Shown: piece by piece, positions 51,670 through 60,613 of the stretch
Layout of the letters: each line of letters begins with the position of its first letter
Numbering within the stretch: position 1 is the first letter of the stretch
Assembly (NCBI GenBank): GCA_023251435.1
Contig: JAHEYU010000010.1
Coordinates: 58,525 to 122,524, forward strand
Source of the DNA: Bacteroidota bacterium
Lineage (GTDB): Bacteria > Bacteroidota > Bacteroidia > Bacteroidales > Prolixibacteraceae
Direction of reading: 5' to 3'
DNA: 64,000 bases
Translations under genes and position numbers: made by a program
The notes under the pieces: model-generated
What the model was told of the DNA's origin: nothing
Databases searched by the model: none
Seen by the model: the letters and a program-made list of their open reading frames with translations, nothing else

Positions 51670-54138
51670 TTACACTCCCAATTTATTCCTTCTTATCTGT
51701 TCTGCGCTGGTGAAGTTATTTTTCACTACATGGCCTTTAAGTGGAACAATCTTTTCGTGAATCGCATCGATCATCCATTCAGCGCATGGGAAGAATGAAT
51801 CTTCGAGTTCGTAAGCCGGTGTAATCCAGTTGCGTGAACCAACCACTACCGGTGGAGCGTCCAGATCGTCGAAGGCAAGTTCCGAAATGGTTTGCGCCAT
51901 TTCTTTCATGAACGAACCACGTGTTGAAGCGTCGCCCGAAATCACAATGCGTCCGGTCTTTTTAATCGAAGCCAAAACGGGCTCGTAGTTAAACGGACTC
52001 AAGCTGCGGGCATCGATCACCTCAGCCGATAGGCCGTATTTCTCCTGAAGAATATCAGCAGCTTCCAGCGCACGGTACAAAGTCGCGCCGATGGTCAGGA
52101 TGGTTACATCTTTTCCTTCGCGTTTAATATCGGGCTCGCCAATGGCAATTTCATAGTAGCCTTCAGGAACACCACCTTTGTGGAACATTTCGCCCATATC
52201 GTACAAACGCTGGCTTTCGAAGAAAATCACAGGATCGGTTCCCTGCAAAGCAGCATTCATCAACCCTTTCGCATCGTATGGAGTAGCAGGGAAAACAACT
52301 TTCAGCCCGGGAATTTGGGCAGTCAAAGCGGTCCAGTCTTGCGAATGCTGAGCGCCGTATTTCGAACCTACCGAAACGCGCAACACCACCGGCATTTTGA
52401 TCACGTTTCCGCTCATGGCCTGCCATTTAGGAAGCTGGTTAAATACCTGATCGCCGCAACGGCCCAGGAAGTCGCAATACATGATTTCAGGAATCACGCG
52501 GCCACCACACATGGCATAACCAATAGCAGTTCCAACGATTGAAGCTTCCGAAATCGGTGAGTTGAACAAACGGTGATACGGCAACGCTTCGGTCAGACCG
52601 CGATACACGGCAAACGCGCCGCCCCAGTCGCGGTTTTCTTCTCCGTAGGCAATCAGCGTCGGATCTTTGTAGAAACGATCGACGATGGCCTCGAAAATAC
52701 CGTCGCGGTAAGCGTACGTTTTTATTTTGGAGTGCGCTTTGCCATTTTCGTCGAAAGCAAAACGTTCTTTTTTTGCCAATTGCTGCACACGTGGGTTTTC
52801 GGCCATCGGGTGATTCACATCCGGAGCGCGGTCTTCCATTTTGTCAACCGACTCGTTCGAGAACATCATTTCGCCAATCAGGTTCGGGTATTTCGCCATA
52901 TCCATGCGTGGAGAAACCTTATCGTCGATCGCCAGTTTCATACTCGATTCCATCAGGCTGATGGTATCGCCTTTAATTCCGGTCAATTGATCTTCTGTTG
53001 CCACACCGGCTTTCACCAGTTCGCGGCCAAACCAGGCAATCGAATCCTGTGCTTCCCATGCTTCCACTTCTTCTTTCGAGCGGTACGACGATGCATCCGA
53101 AGGCGAGTGACCGCTGTAACGGTAAGTCAATACGTCGAGCAAAACCGGTCCGCGTTTTTCTTCCAGAATTATGCGTTTGCGTTTGTAGGCATCGATCACC
53201 GCAAGCGGATTATACCCGTCAACGCGTTCGGCATGAAGCTGATCGGCATTTACACCGGCACCGATGCGGGCAGCAATGTTGTAGCCCATCGTTTCGCCGC
53301 AGGTTTGTCCGCCCATTCCGTATTGGTTGTTCATGATGTTGATAATCAGCGGAAGTCCGCCTTTCATGTCGCCTTCCCACAATTCGTTGAACTGATCCAT
53401 GGTTGCAAAAGCCAGACCTTCCCAAACCGGTCCGCAAGCCATTGAAGCATCACCAATATTGGCTACCACGATTCCTGATTTGCGATTCACTTTTTTGTAG
53501 AGTGCGGCACCCACAGCGATGTCGCCCGAACCACCCACAATGGCGTTGTTCGGATACACTCCGAATGGCGTAAAGAACGCGTGCATCGAACCGCCCAAGC
53601 CTTTGTTGAAACCGGTTTCACGTGCAAAAATTTCGGCCAGTGTTCCGTAAATCAGGAATTTCACGGCCAATTCTTTCACTGTTCCTGAATGTCCGTTTTT
53701 AACCGGGGCAAAAGTGATTCCGTCGAAATGACTTTCCATCACCTGCATTAGTTGTTCGTTGCTTAGTTTAGCGATGGCCGATAAACCTTTGGCCAGAATT
53801 TCGCCGTGCGAGCGGTGCGATCCGAAGATAAAATCCTCCACACCCAGCGTGTAAGCCATACCAACCGCGGCAGCTTCCTGTCCGATCGACAAGTGTGCTG
53901 GACCGGGGTGATCGTAAGGAATTCCGTTGTAATCGCCACGGATTTTGATCAGGTTCAGCATGGTTTCAAACTCGCGGATTACCACCATATCGCGGTAAAT
54001 ACGCAACAAATCTTCGTTCGAGAAGTTTGCTTTTTCTTCTTCAACAGTTTTGTTGTACTGGTTTACAGGAATCGGGTTGAACGTAATTTCACCAGCTTTC
54101 CTGACTTCTGATGGATCAATAAATTGACTTTTTGGCAT
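51670..54138 (-). CDS. 2-oxoacid dehydrogenase E1, alpha-beta fusion
   Basis: 822 residues. Residues ~40-430 are the alpha part: FIFGSHRSHGEILAKG, GLGGSMHAF, and the TPP motif GDASMACGPVWEGLAFATMDQ ending in MNN. Residues ~465-822 are the beta part: YGEENRDWGGAFAVYRGL, ISEASIVGTAIGYAMCGGRVIPEIMYCDFL, GAQHSQDWTAL. E1 decarboxylates the oxoacid and reductively acylates the lipoyl group of E2. It could act on pyruvate, branched-chain oxoacids or acetoin; the sequence does not decide. It is the last gene of the E2-E3-E1 group, separated from E3 by a repeat-flanked four-helix-bundle gene. Confidence 0.85.
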   Translation of the reverse strand: MPKSQFIDPSEVRKAGEITFNPIPVNQYNKTVEEEKANFSNEDLLRIYRDMVVIREFETMLNLIKIRGDYNGIPYDHPGPAHLSIGQEAAAVGMAYTLGVEDFIFGSHRSHGEILAKGLSAIAKLSNEQLMQVMESHFDGITFAPVKNGHSGTVKELAVKFLIYGTLAEIFARETGFNKGLGGSMHAFFTPFGVYPNNAIVGGSGDIAVGAALYKKVNRKSGIVVANIGDASMACGPVWEGLAFATMDQFNELWEGDMKGGLPLIINIMNNQYGMGGQTCGETMGYNIAARIGAGVNADQLHAERVDGYNPLAVIDAYKRKRIILEEKRGPVLLDVLTYRYSGHSPSDASSYRSKEEVEAWEAQDSIAWFGRELVKAGVATEDQLTGIKGDTISLMESSMKLAIDDKVSPRMDMAKYPNLIGEMMFSNESVDKMEDRAPDVNHPMAENPRVQQLAKKERFAFDENGKAHSKIKTYAYRDGIFEAIVDRFYKDPTLIAYGEENRDWGGAFAVYRGLTEALPYHRLFNSPISEASIVGTAIGYAMCGGRVIPEIMYCDFLGRCGDQVFNQLPKWQAMSGNVIKMPVVLRVSVGSKYGAQHSQDWTALTAQIPGLKVVFPATPYDAKGLMNAALQGTDPVIFFESQRLYDMGEMFHKGGVPEGYYEIAIGEPDIKREGKDVTILTIGATLYRALEAADILQEKYGLSAEVIDARSLSPFNYEPVLASIKKTGRIVISGDASTRGSFMKEMAQTISELAFDDLDAPPVVVGSRNWITPAYELEDSFFPCAEWMIDAIHEKIVPLKGHVVKNNFTSAEQIRRNKLGV

Positions 54139-54200
54139 ATTGTTTTGTTTTTGAATGTTTTCGTTCTACTTAATATTTCTGTATTTGTTGAGTTGCTCTT

Positions 54201-54376
54201 TGATGATCAAGTTTAAAGTTTAATGTCTAATGTTTAAAGTTTTGGTTGCGAAGATTCATATTTCAATTTTATCCCTCTCAAGACCAACTAAACTTATTCA
54301 TTGCATGGAATTTAACTTTGAACTTTGAACATGAAACTTTAAACTATTCGAAGCGTTGAACATGAAACGTTGAACT
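54201..54376. repeat. TTTAAAGTTT/AACTTTGAAC repeat, downstream copy
   Basis: Begins with GTTTAAAGTTTAATG-type units and ends with AACTTTGAACTTTGAACATG-type units, an imperfect inverted repeat. Its core (54232-54345) aligns over ~115 bp with 54839-54951, in direct orientation, on the other side of the four-helix-bundle gene. Confidence 0.72.
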
Positions 54377-54379
54377 AAG

Positions 54380-54769
54380 TTACTTGAATTTTGATCCTTT
54401 GATTTCGGACTGATTCAGATATTCCATAAAACCACTAATCAGTTTACTTGATTCTTCAGCCATCTGAAATGCTTTATCAAATTCATCTTTTGAAATGTAT
54501 TCATTGTCGAGGGCCCGATATAATTGGGAGCGTGTTTCTCCGGAAGATCCTTTTGCTATTGATAAAAATTGGATAAATTCCCGATTTCCATTGCGCTCAA
54601 AGCCTTCAGCAATATTATCCATGATTGAACCGGAAGAGCCTTTAATCTGCCCAACCAAGCGAAAATCTTTGGAAAAGGCTGGGTTCAATGTAAAACCATG
54701 AATCAGTTTACAAAGTTCTCTTGCTTGTTGCCAAGCCTTTATGTCCTCAAATCTGCTGATTGTTGCCAT
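54380..54769 (-). CDS. four-helix-bundle protein (23S rRNA intervening-sequence protein family)
   Basis: 129 residues: RFEDIKAWQQARELCKLIHGFT, RLVGQIKGSSGSIMDNIAEGFERNGNREFIQFLSIAKGSSGETRSQLYRALD. These are the hallmark segments of the S23/IVP four-helix-bundle family, found inside rRNA intervening sequences and scattered over Bacteroidota genomes. The function is unknown; some related proteins (bAvd) assist diversity-generating retroelements, but no such element is here. It interrupts the E3-E1 gene order and is flanked by ~115-175-bp direct repeats, so it looks like an inserted cassette. Confidence 0.87.
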   Translation of the reverse strand: MATISRFEDIKAWQQARELCKLIHGFTLNPAFSKDFRLVGQIKGSSGSIMDNIAEGFERNGNREFIQFLSIAKGSSGETRSQLYRALDNEYISKDEFDKAFQMAEESSKLISGFMEYLNQSEIKGSKFK

Positions 54770-54814
54770 AACTTCAGTTTATTTCGTTACGTTCTGTTAA
54801 AAAATTATACTCTT

Positions 54815-54990
54815 CTATGATCAGGTTAAAAGTTTAAGGTTTAAAGTTTTCGTCGCGATGACTTCCTTTCAATTTCATCTTTTCAAGATCAAACAAACCC
54901 CATTCGTTGCGTGGGGTTTAACTTTAGACTTTGAACATGAAACTTTGAACTCCAGACAACTTTAAACTTTGAACATGAAACTTTGAACTC
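54815..54990. repeat. TTTAAAGTTT/AACTTTGAAC repeat, upstream copy
   Basis: Direct-orientation homologue of 54201-54376, with an extra AACTTTGAACATGAAAC unit at its end. It contains a small hairpin AAACCCCA / TGGGGTTT (54895-54919). It lies between the four-helix-bundle gene and the E3 gene. Confidence 0.72.
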
Positions 54991-54992
54991 TT

Positions 54993-56351
54993 TCAGAACT
55001 GGAATATCGTCTCCTTAATGATCTCACTCACAGTCGGGTGGGGGAAAACGATTTCTTCCACATCCTGAACGCGCAATTGCGCTTCGATGATGGCACAGGC
55101 ACCCCATATCATTTCGGAACAAGTACCGCCAACCATGTGAATCCCGAGAATTTCGCGGTATTTTTTACCAACAATCACTTTGCAGAAACCATCTTTGCCT
55201 TCATTTTCAGCAACGAACCTTCCGGCATAAGCCATTGGCAGTTGTTTCACTTCCACTTCGATGCCTTTTTCTTTGGCCTGAGTTTCGGTTAAACCAACAC
55301 CTGCAATTTCCGGATGGGTATAAACCACGCCGGGAATAGCATCGTAGCGCATCACATCTTTTCGACCCAAAATATGGTTCACGGCTACTTCACCTTCACG
55401 ACTTGCTGTATGAGCCAGCAACGAAAATCCGGTGATGTCGCCTGCTGCATATACATTCGGAACATTGGTGCGGCAATTCTGATCAATTTTCACACCTTTT
55501 GTCGTAAATTCTACTCCAATATTTTCAAGCCCAATTCCGGCCACATTCACTTTACGTCCAACCGAAAGCAGAACATGATCACCTGTAATTTTCATTTCCT
55601 GACCATCTTTCTCGAATACCACTTCTTTGCCATTCAGTTTGGTTACACGAGCTTTGAGATGGAATTCCACTCCTTTTTTGACAAATTCTTTGCGCAAAAA
55701 AGCAGCAATTTCTTCATCCACTCCAGTTAATATTTCCGGAAGCATTTCAATAACGGTTACTTTGGTTCCCATCGCGTTAAAGAAATCGGCAAATTCGGTT
55801 CCAATCACTCCGCCGCCAATGATGACAAGGCTTTCAGGTTTTTCTTTCAACTGAAGAATTTCGCGGTTGGTCATAATCTGCGAGGCATCCAATCCCGGAA
55901 TTGGTGGAACGGCAGCTTCCGATCCGGAACAAACCAACAAGCGGTTGGCCTGGTATTCCTGACCATCGGCTTCGATAGTGATTACTTCACCGCGTTTTTC
56001 CTTGATGGTTGCTTTGGCCATCACCACATCGGCTTTGGCATGTTTCATTTTGGCGCCAATTCCGGCCACCAACTTGCGAACCACTTTGTCTTTGCGAAGC
56101 ATGATCTTTTTGAAATCGATGGAAATATTTTCCACATTGATTCCGTATTTACCAGCTTCTTCAGCATATTCAAGCACTTTGGCCGAATTCAGAAGCGTTT
56201 TGGTCGGGATGCAACCTTCGTTCAGGCAAACACCGCCCAGCGAACGCATGTCGAAAATCAGCACACTCAAGCCTTTGGCTCCTGCACGTTCTGCGGCGAC
56301 ATATCCCGCAGGACCTCCGCCTATAATTGCTAAATCGTATATTTTGCTCAT
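54993..56351 (-). CDS. lpdA: dihydrolipoyl dehydrogenase (E3)
   Basis: 452 residues. FAD motif IIGGGPAGYVAAERA, the redox-active disulfide Cys42/Cys47 in GGVCLNEGCIPTKT, the NAD motif VIIGGGVIGTEFADFF, the second FAD motif NVYAAGDI, and the C-terminal active-site HPTVSEIIKE. E3 re-oxidises dihydrolipoyl-E2 with NAD+. It lies between E2 (239-nt gap filled by palindromic repeats) and the four-helix-bundle cassette; E1 is downstream. Length is typical. Confidence 0.93.
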   Translation of the reverse strand: MSKIYDLAIIGGGPAGYVAAERAGAKGLSVLIFDMRSLGGVCLNEGCIPTKTLLNSAKVLEYAEEAGKYGINVENISIDFKKIMLRKDKVVRKLVAGIGAKMKHAKADVVMAKATIKEKRGEVITIEADGQEYQANRLLVCSGSEAAVPPIPGLDASQIMTNREILQLKEKPESLVIIGGGVIGTEFADFFNAMGTKVTVIEMLPEILTGVDEEIAAFLRKEFVKKGVEFHLKARVTKLNGKEVVFEKDGQEMKITGDHVLLSVGRKVNVAGIGLENIGVEFTTKGVKIDQNCRTNVPNVYAAGDITGFSLLAHTASREGEVAVNHILGRKDVMRYDAIPGVVYTHPEIAGVGLTETQAKEKGIEVEVKQLPMAYAGRFVAENEGKDGFCKVIVGKKYREILGIHMVGGTCSEMIWGACAIIEAQLRVQDVEEIVFPHPTVSEIIKETIFQF

Positions 56352-56365
56352 TGTATTGTATTTGG

Positions 56366-56393
56366 GTAGAGACGCGATTAATCGTGTCTCTAC
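56366..56393. repeat. GTAGAGAC-type palindromic repeat, copy 3
   Basis: GTAGAGACGCGATT followed directly by AATCGTGTCTCTAC: 14-bp arms with one mismatch and no loop. It lies between the E3 and E2 genes of the operon. Confidence 0.82.
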
Positions 56394-56488
56394 ATCGTTT
56401 TTAATATCGTTTGTTCCATTTCGTCCGAAATCAGATTATCTCTTTTTTCAACATTTTCTCGCGGACGATTTTTATGCTCTTCCATTTC

Positions 56489-56535
56489 CCCCGGGTTGAT
56501 ACCCGGGGCTATTGATATACTGCCCTTTCAGGGCA
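56489..56535. repeat. CCCCGGGT / TGCCCT double hairpin
   Basis: CCCCGGGT-TGAT-ACCCGGGG (56489-56508), 12 nt, then TGCCCT-TTC-AGGGCA (56521-56535). A REP-like element in the E2-E3 gap; such paired GC-rich hairpins are frequent in Bacteroidota. Confidence 0.7.
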
Positions 56536-56590
56536 AGAACAATCGCGAATCACAGCAACTTGGAACCTTGAACTTGAAACCTGAAACTAT

Positions 56591-57910
56591 TTAAATCGTC
56601 AGGTTTTCAATTTGTTCTTTAATCTCTCTAAGGAACAGGGTTGCTTCGCCGCCATCCAGAGCCTGGTGATCGTATGTCAGCGACAAACCCATCATCGGAA
56701 CGAATCCGTACACGCCGTCTCCCAAATCTTTCGGGCGGGGAACAATGGTACAAACTCCCAAAATGGCTGTCTGCGGAATGTTGATTACCGGAGTAAACAT
56801 TTCGACACCGTAGTTTCCGAGATTGGAAATGGTAAAAGTTGCAGCTTCAGGAGCGAGCAACTCCGGACTCACATTGCCTTTGCGGCATTGTCCGGCGATG
56901 GCCTGCATCTGTCCGGAAAGACCTTCGAGTGAAAGATCGTCAGCATTTTTAATGGCGGGAACCATCAAACCGCGATCGGTGTCAACAGCCAATCCGAGGT
57001 GAACTTTCTTGAACCACCTCATACTGTCGCCGATAAAATGAGTATTCACCTGCGGGAATTTTTTCAAGGCTTTAATCACGGCGAAACAAACCAAATCGTT
57101 GATGGTGATATTCTGCGAGATTTGTCCGGCATCGAGTGCTTTTTTATATTTTTTACGCAATGCCATTATAACTCTGGCATCAGCGCTCATGTGGTGAGTT
57201 AACTGAGCCGAATTTTGCAGCGAAGTGTGCATAGCTTTGGCAATCAGCTTGCGCATGTTCGTGAGTTTCTTCACCTCGAAATCGTCACTATAAACCGAAT
57301 TGTATGAAATCAGATCATTTGCTACCGCTTTGCCACCCATTCCGGTAGCAACTTCTCCTGCTTTCAGGCCTTCTGCTTTGGCTTTTTCCTGAGCCAGCGG
57401 AGTAAGTTTTGGCAATGACTGAGCCGCAGCTTCAATGTCGCGCTCGATAATGCGACCTTCAGGACCAGAACCTTGTAATTTCTGATATGCTACTCCGGAC
57501 TTTTCTGCCAGATTTTTTGCCCGTGGCGATATTTTTACTTTTCCTGAAGGTTCAGTAATTGTTTTTACTTCCGGAGCCGTAGACTTTTCTACAACGACTT
57601 CAGTAGCAGCAACAGTTTCGGCAACAGGAGCTGCAGTCTGCCCACCCGGACGAAATTCGTCAACCGACTCGCCGGCAGCACCGATCACGGCAACGTTCAC
57701 CAAAACCGGAACTTCGTCACCTTCAGCAAAAAATACATCGAGCAAAATACCGTCAGCTTTGGCATCTTCTTCGAAGGACGCCTTGTCTGTTTCATACGAA
57801 AAAAGGATGTCGCCTACCTTCACAGCGTCTCCCTTTTTCTTAACCCATTCACCTAAAATACAGGTCTCAACCGATTGCCCCTGACGAGGCATTAATACTG
57901 GAATTGCCAT
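56591..57910 (-). CDS. dihydrolipoamide acyltransferase (E2)
   Basis: 439 residues. The lipoyl domain (1-78) has the lipoylation site Lys43 in ETDKASF. A Pro/Ala/Val-rich linker follows. The peripheral-subunit-binding domain is at ~125-165 (KISPRAKNLAEKSGVAYQKLQGSGPEGRI). The catalytic domain has LTNMRKLIAKAMHTSL and the active site YDHQALDGG. Together with E1 and E3 it makes a complete 2-oxoacid dehydrogenase complex. The lipoyl domain type (MPRQGQSVETCILGEWVKK) resembles acetoin/branched-chain E2 proteins as much as pyruvate E2. First gene of the operon, transcribed divergently from a GntR regulator. Confidence 0.9.
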   Translation of the reverse strand: MAIPVLMPRQGQSVETCILGEWVKKKGDAVKVGDILFSYETDKASFEEDAKADGILLDVFFAEGDEVPVLVNVAVIGAAGESVDEFRPGGQTAAPVAETVAATEVVVEKSTAPEVKTITEPSGKVKISPRAKNLAEKSGVAYQKLQGSGPEGRIIERDIEAAAQSLPKLTPLAQEKAKAEGLKAGEVATGMGGKAVANDLISYNSVYSDDFEVKKLTNMRKLIAKAMHTSLQNSAQLTHHMSADARVIMALRKKYKKALDAGQISQNITINDLVCFAVIKALKKFPQVNTHFIGDSMRWFKKVHLGLAVDTDRGLMVPAIKNADDLSLEGLSGQMQAIAGQCRKGNVSPELLAPEAATFTISNLGNYGVEMFTPVINIPQTAILGVCTIVPRPKDLGDGVYGFVPMMGLSLTYDHQALDGGEATLFLREIKEQIENLTI

Positions 57911-57938
57911 ATCTGATTTGTTTTAACAACTTTAGTCA

Positions 57939-57954
57939 ACTTGTAAACACAACT
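57939..57954. promoter_or_regulatory. second, weaker GntR operator candidate
   Basis: ACTTGTA, AA, CACAACT: the same half-site as at 58038, with two mismatches in the other half. It lies 28 nt upstream of the E2 start, on the E2 side of the divergent intergenic region. Confidence 0.45.
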
Positions 57955-58037
57955 TAAAACCATATCGATACAAAAAACCTTATTAAATAAGTATTTATTG
58001 ACCGATATTATTTCAGGCATCAAAACTATATTTTTAT

Positions 58038-58053
58038 ACTTGTATTTACAAGT
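58038..58053. promoter_or_regulatory. GntR operator candidate
   Basis: ACTTGTATTTACAAGT: perfect 7-bp half-sites around TT. It lies in the divergent region between the E2 and GntR genes, just upstream of the gntR -7 element, where bound repressor could block the -33 region. Confidence 0.6.
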
Positions 58054-58080
58054 TAAATTTTATTTTTTAATTTTTTCTAT

Positions 58081-58088
58081 TACTTTTG
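58081..58088 (+). promoter_or_regulatory. -7 element of the GntR gene
   Basis: TACTTTTG matches TAnnTTTG exactly, 18 nt before the ATG at 58107. No good -33 TTG was found, which fits control by an adjacent operator. Confidence 0.5.
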
Positions 58089-58106
58089 GTTCTAAATCAC
58101 AATATT

Positions 58107-58823
58107 ATGGCCGACGAAAGTAAAATTCCACAGTATAAAAAAATTTACGAAATACTCCGTAAGCACATTCTAACTGGTGTTTACGCTGAAGGTAGTTTAC
58201 TACCATCCGAAAATGAACTTTGCGCGGTGCACAACATCACGCGCCCAACCGTTCGTCAGGCGCTGGAAGCTTTGGTTCAGGAAGGATTTATCAGGAAAAA
58301 ACAAGGAAAAGGCAGCATTGTGCGCAAACCGCCACAGGAAATTGGAATTTTAAGTATTTCGGGAACTGCTTCCGCCATCGGAAATCAATATCTACAAACG
58401 CAAATTCTCCAAAAACCCCAAATTAAACCGTGGCCTGATAACTTTCCTTTTGAATTATCGGAAATCGAAATCGAATCGGGTTGCATCTATATGGAACGAC
58501 TACGTTTGGTTGACGAACAGCCTGTTTTTTACGATATTAACCACATTCCAAACATCAACCTTCCACGTTTTTCGAGCCGATCGTTCGAGAACAAATCACT
58601 GTTTGAAACTTTACGGACTCAATATCAGATTGAAATAAAAGGTGGCGAACAAAAGCTAAAAGCCATCAGAGCCGACCAACTAATTGGCCAATTACTGAAA
58701 CTACCAGTTGGTGAGCCGGTTCTGAATATAGAAAGAAAACTGTACACCAACCGGGAAGGATTTCATATCTACTCTACAATCTTTTTCAATTCGGCCAGAC
58801 ATTCAATTTTCGGAACATTTTAA
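58107..58823 (+). CDS. GntR-family regulator, HutC/UTRA type
   Basis: 238 residues from the ATG at 58107. The N-terminal winged helix is IPQYKKIYEILRKHILTGVYAEGSLLPSENELC...TRPTVRQALEALVQEGFIRKKQGKGSIV. The C-terminal UTRA effector domain (IYMERLRLVDEQPVFYDINHIP...VLNIERKLYTNREGFHIYSTIFFN) follows. UTRA domains bind small metabolites. Divergent orientation from the E2 gene and two related palindromes between them indicate that it controls the dehydrogenase operon and itself. Confidence 0.87.
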   Translation: MADESKIPQYKKIYEILRKHILTGVYAEGSLLPSENELCAVHNITRPTVRQALEALVQEGFIRKKQGKGSIVRKPPQEIGILSISGTASAIGNQYLQTQILQKPQIKPWPDNFPFELSEIEIESGCIYMERLRLVDEQPVFYDINHIPNINLPRFSSRSFENKSLFETLRTQYQIEIKGGEQKLKAIRADQLIGQLLKLPVGEPVLNIERKLYTNREGFHIYSTIFFNSARHSIFGTF

Positions 58824-59041
58824 AAAGAGTTCAAAGTTCCAAGTTGCGTGCTTGTCACAAAAATGGAAAATTTACAAACTGAAAGTAACTCATCTAAAAT
58901 TAGCCATAAAAACACGAATTTTTAAATATTTACTATTATTTACTTCCAAATCGTAATTAAAGTATCCTGTTTCAAAATTATTTCACATCTTTGTTTCGTT
59001 ATAAATATTTACTTAACTCCTTTAAAATAAGAAGTTTCAAG

Positions 59042-60358
59042 ATGAAAGTATTAAAATTTGGAGGCACCTCCGTAGGATCGGTAGAAAATATGCGTGCTGT
59101 AATGCAGCTGATTACCGATGGAAATCAAAAATTAGTCGTTTTGTCGGCCATGTCGGGCACGACAAATTCGCTGGTTGAAATCGCCAATTACCTTCAGAAG
59201 AAGAACAAAGACGCAGCCAGACAAGTAATTAGCCAATTGGAACAGAAGTACTACAAGGTAGTCAACGATTTATACGCTACAGAAGAGAAGAAGGAAAAAG
59301 GTAAAGCCATTGTTTCCGGAATCTTTCAAACCATCAAATCATTTACTTCCGGAGAATTTAACGAAGTAGGCGAAAACGCCATTGTGGCGCAGGGAGAATT
59401 ACTTTCGACAGCCATGTTTACTGAACTGATGCTCGAAAACGGTTATAAAGCCGTGTATCTTCCGGCATTGGATTTCATGAAAATTGACAGCGACAAGGCT
59501 GCCGACCTGTATTTTATCCGCGAAAACATTGTAAAAGTTCTTCAGGAAAATGAAGTTGCTGACTACTATATCACGCAGGGATTTATTTGTCGCAACGACA
59601 ATGGCGACATAGACAACCTGCAACGTGGCGGAAGCGATTATACCGCAACATTGATTGGCGCAGCCATTGATTCAGAAGAAGTTGAAATATGGACAGACAT
59701 TGACGGGTTCCACAACAACGACCCAAGATTTGTTGAAAACACAAAAAAAATCGATCAGCTTTCGTTTGACGAAGCGGCCGAGCTGGCATATTTTGGCGCG
59801 AAAATCCTGCACCCGCAAACGGTGCTTCCGGCCAAACTGCAAAACATTCCGGTTCGCCTGAAAAACACCATGAACCCAAGCGATGCAGGAACTTTAATTA
59901 CTGCTGAAGCAAGTAGTCACGGCATAAAAGCGGTTGCTGCCAAAGATGGAATCACCGCGATTAAAATTCGTTCGTACCGAATGTTAAATGCTTATGGTTT
60001 CCTGAAAAATATTTTCGAGATTTTCGAATTCTTCAAAACACCAATTGACATGATTTCGACTTCGGAAGTGGCAGTTTCGTTAACCATCGACAATACAAAA
60101 CACCTGAACGAAATAGTAGCCGAATTGAAGGAATATGGAGAAGTTGAGGTGGACTATGATTTGACCATCGCCTGTATCGTTGGAGATCTGATCGCCGAAG
60201 AAACCGGCTTTGCAGCCAATGTTTTCGCAGCATTAAAAAATGTACCTATCCGGATGATTTCTTATGGCGGAAGCCGTCACAATATTTCCGTGCTTGTAAA
60301 AACCGAACTCAAAAAAGAAACACTTCAGGCACTTAGCAACAATTTGCTCAACTCATAA
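59042..60358 (+). CDS. lysC: aspartate kinase
   Basis: 438 residues from the ATG at 59042. The kinase domain starts MKVLKFGGTSVGS, contains the GELLSTAMF and RGGSDYTATLIGAAI segments, and is followed by two C-terminal ACT domains (GITAIKIRS...FLKNIFEIF, SVAVSLTI..., NVFAALKNVPIRMISYGG). A monofunctional enzyme (no homoserine dehydrogenase domain) that commits aspartate to Lys/Thr/Met synthesis; the ACT domains suggest feedback control. CATCTTTG near 58985 is a weak -7 candidate. A strong terminator follows, so it is probably a single-gene unit. Confidence 0.92.
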   Translation: MKVLKFGGTSVGSVENMRAVMQLITDGNQKLVVLSAMSGTTNSLVEIANYLQKKNKDAARQVISQLEQKYYKVVNDLYATEEKKEKGKAIVSGIFQTIKSFTSGEFNEVGENAIVAQGELLSTAMFTELMLENGYKAVYLPALDFMKIDSDKAADLYFIRENIVKVLQENEVADYYITQGFICRNDNGDIDNLQRGGSDYTATLIGAAIDSEEVEIWTDIDGFHNNDPRFVENTKKIDQLSFDEAAELAYFGAKILHPQTVLPAKLQNIPVRLKNTMNPSDAGTLITAEASSHGIKAVAAKDGITAIKIRSYRMLNAYGFLKNIFEIFEFFKTPIDMISTSEVAVSLTIDNTKHLNEIVAELKEYGEVEVDYDLTIACIVGDLIAEETGFAANVFAALKNVPIRMISYGGSRHNISVLVKTELKKETLQALSNNLLNS

Positions 60359-60376
60359 ATAAGCAAATTGGCATCG

Positions 60377-60426
60377 AAAAAGAGCTTCCCAATGCTGTAA
60401 TTCAGCTACCGGAAGCTCTTTTTTTT
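60377..60426 (+). terminator. terminator after lysC
   Basis: Stem AAAAAGAGCTTCC / GGAAGCTCTTTTT with a 21-nt loop and eight T in all. Confidence 0.82.
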
Positions 60427-60574
60427 ATCAAATAAGCAAAATTTGATTTATGCTGTTTCCCCGAATAATTTGTAGCTGGGGATTATTTTCAACTCTTTTT
60501 GTCGAACAATTTATTTATTTTACTCGGAATCAGTATTTTTTTAAGCACAAGAAAGGTTGCAATCGAAATTTATT

Positions 60575-60582
60575 TATATTTG
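60575..60582 (+). promoter_or_regulatory. -7 element of the cold-shock gene
   Basis: TATATTTG matches TAnnTTTG exactly, 31 nt before the ATG at 60614. TTG at 60557-60559 is a possible -33 element with a short spacer. Confidence 0.6.
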
Positions 60583-60613
60583 CAACAATATTTCAATTTT
60601 TTTATTAATTATT

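Noticed and set aside
52573..53445. A 290-codon open frame on the plus strand opposite the E1 gene.
   Set aside because: It lies wholly antisense to a well-supported gene, has the low-complexity composition of a shadow frame and matches no fold I recognise.
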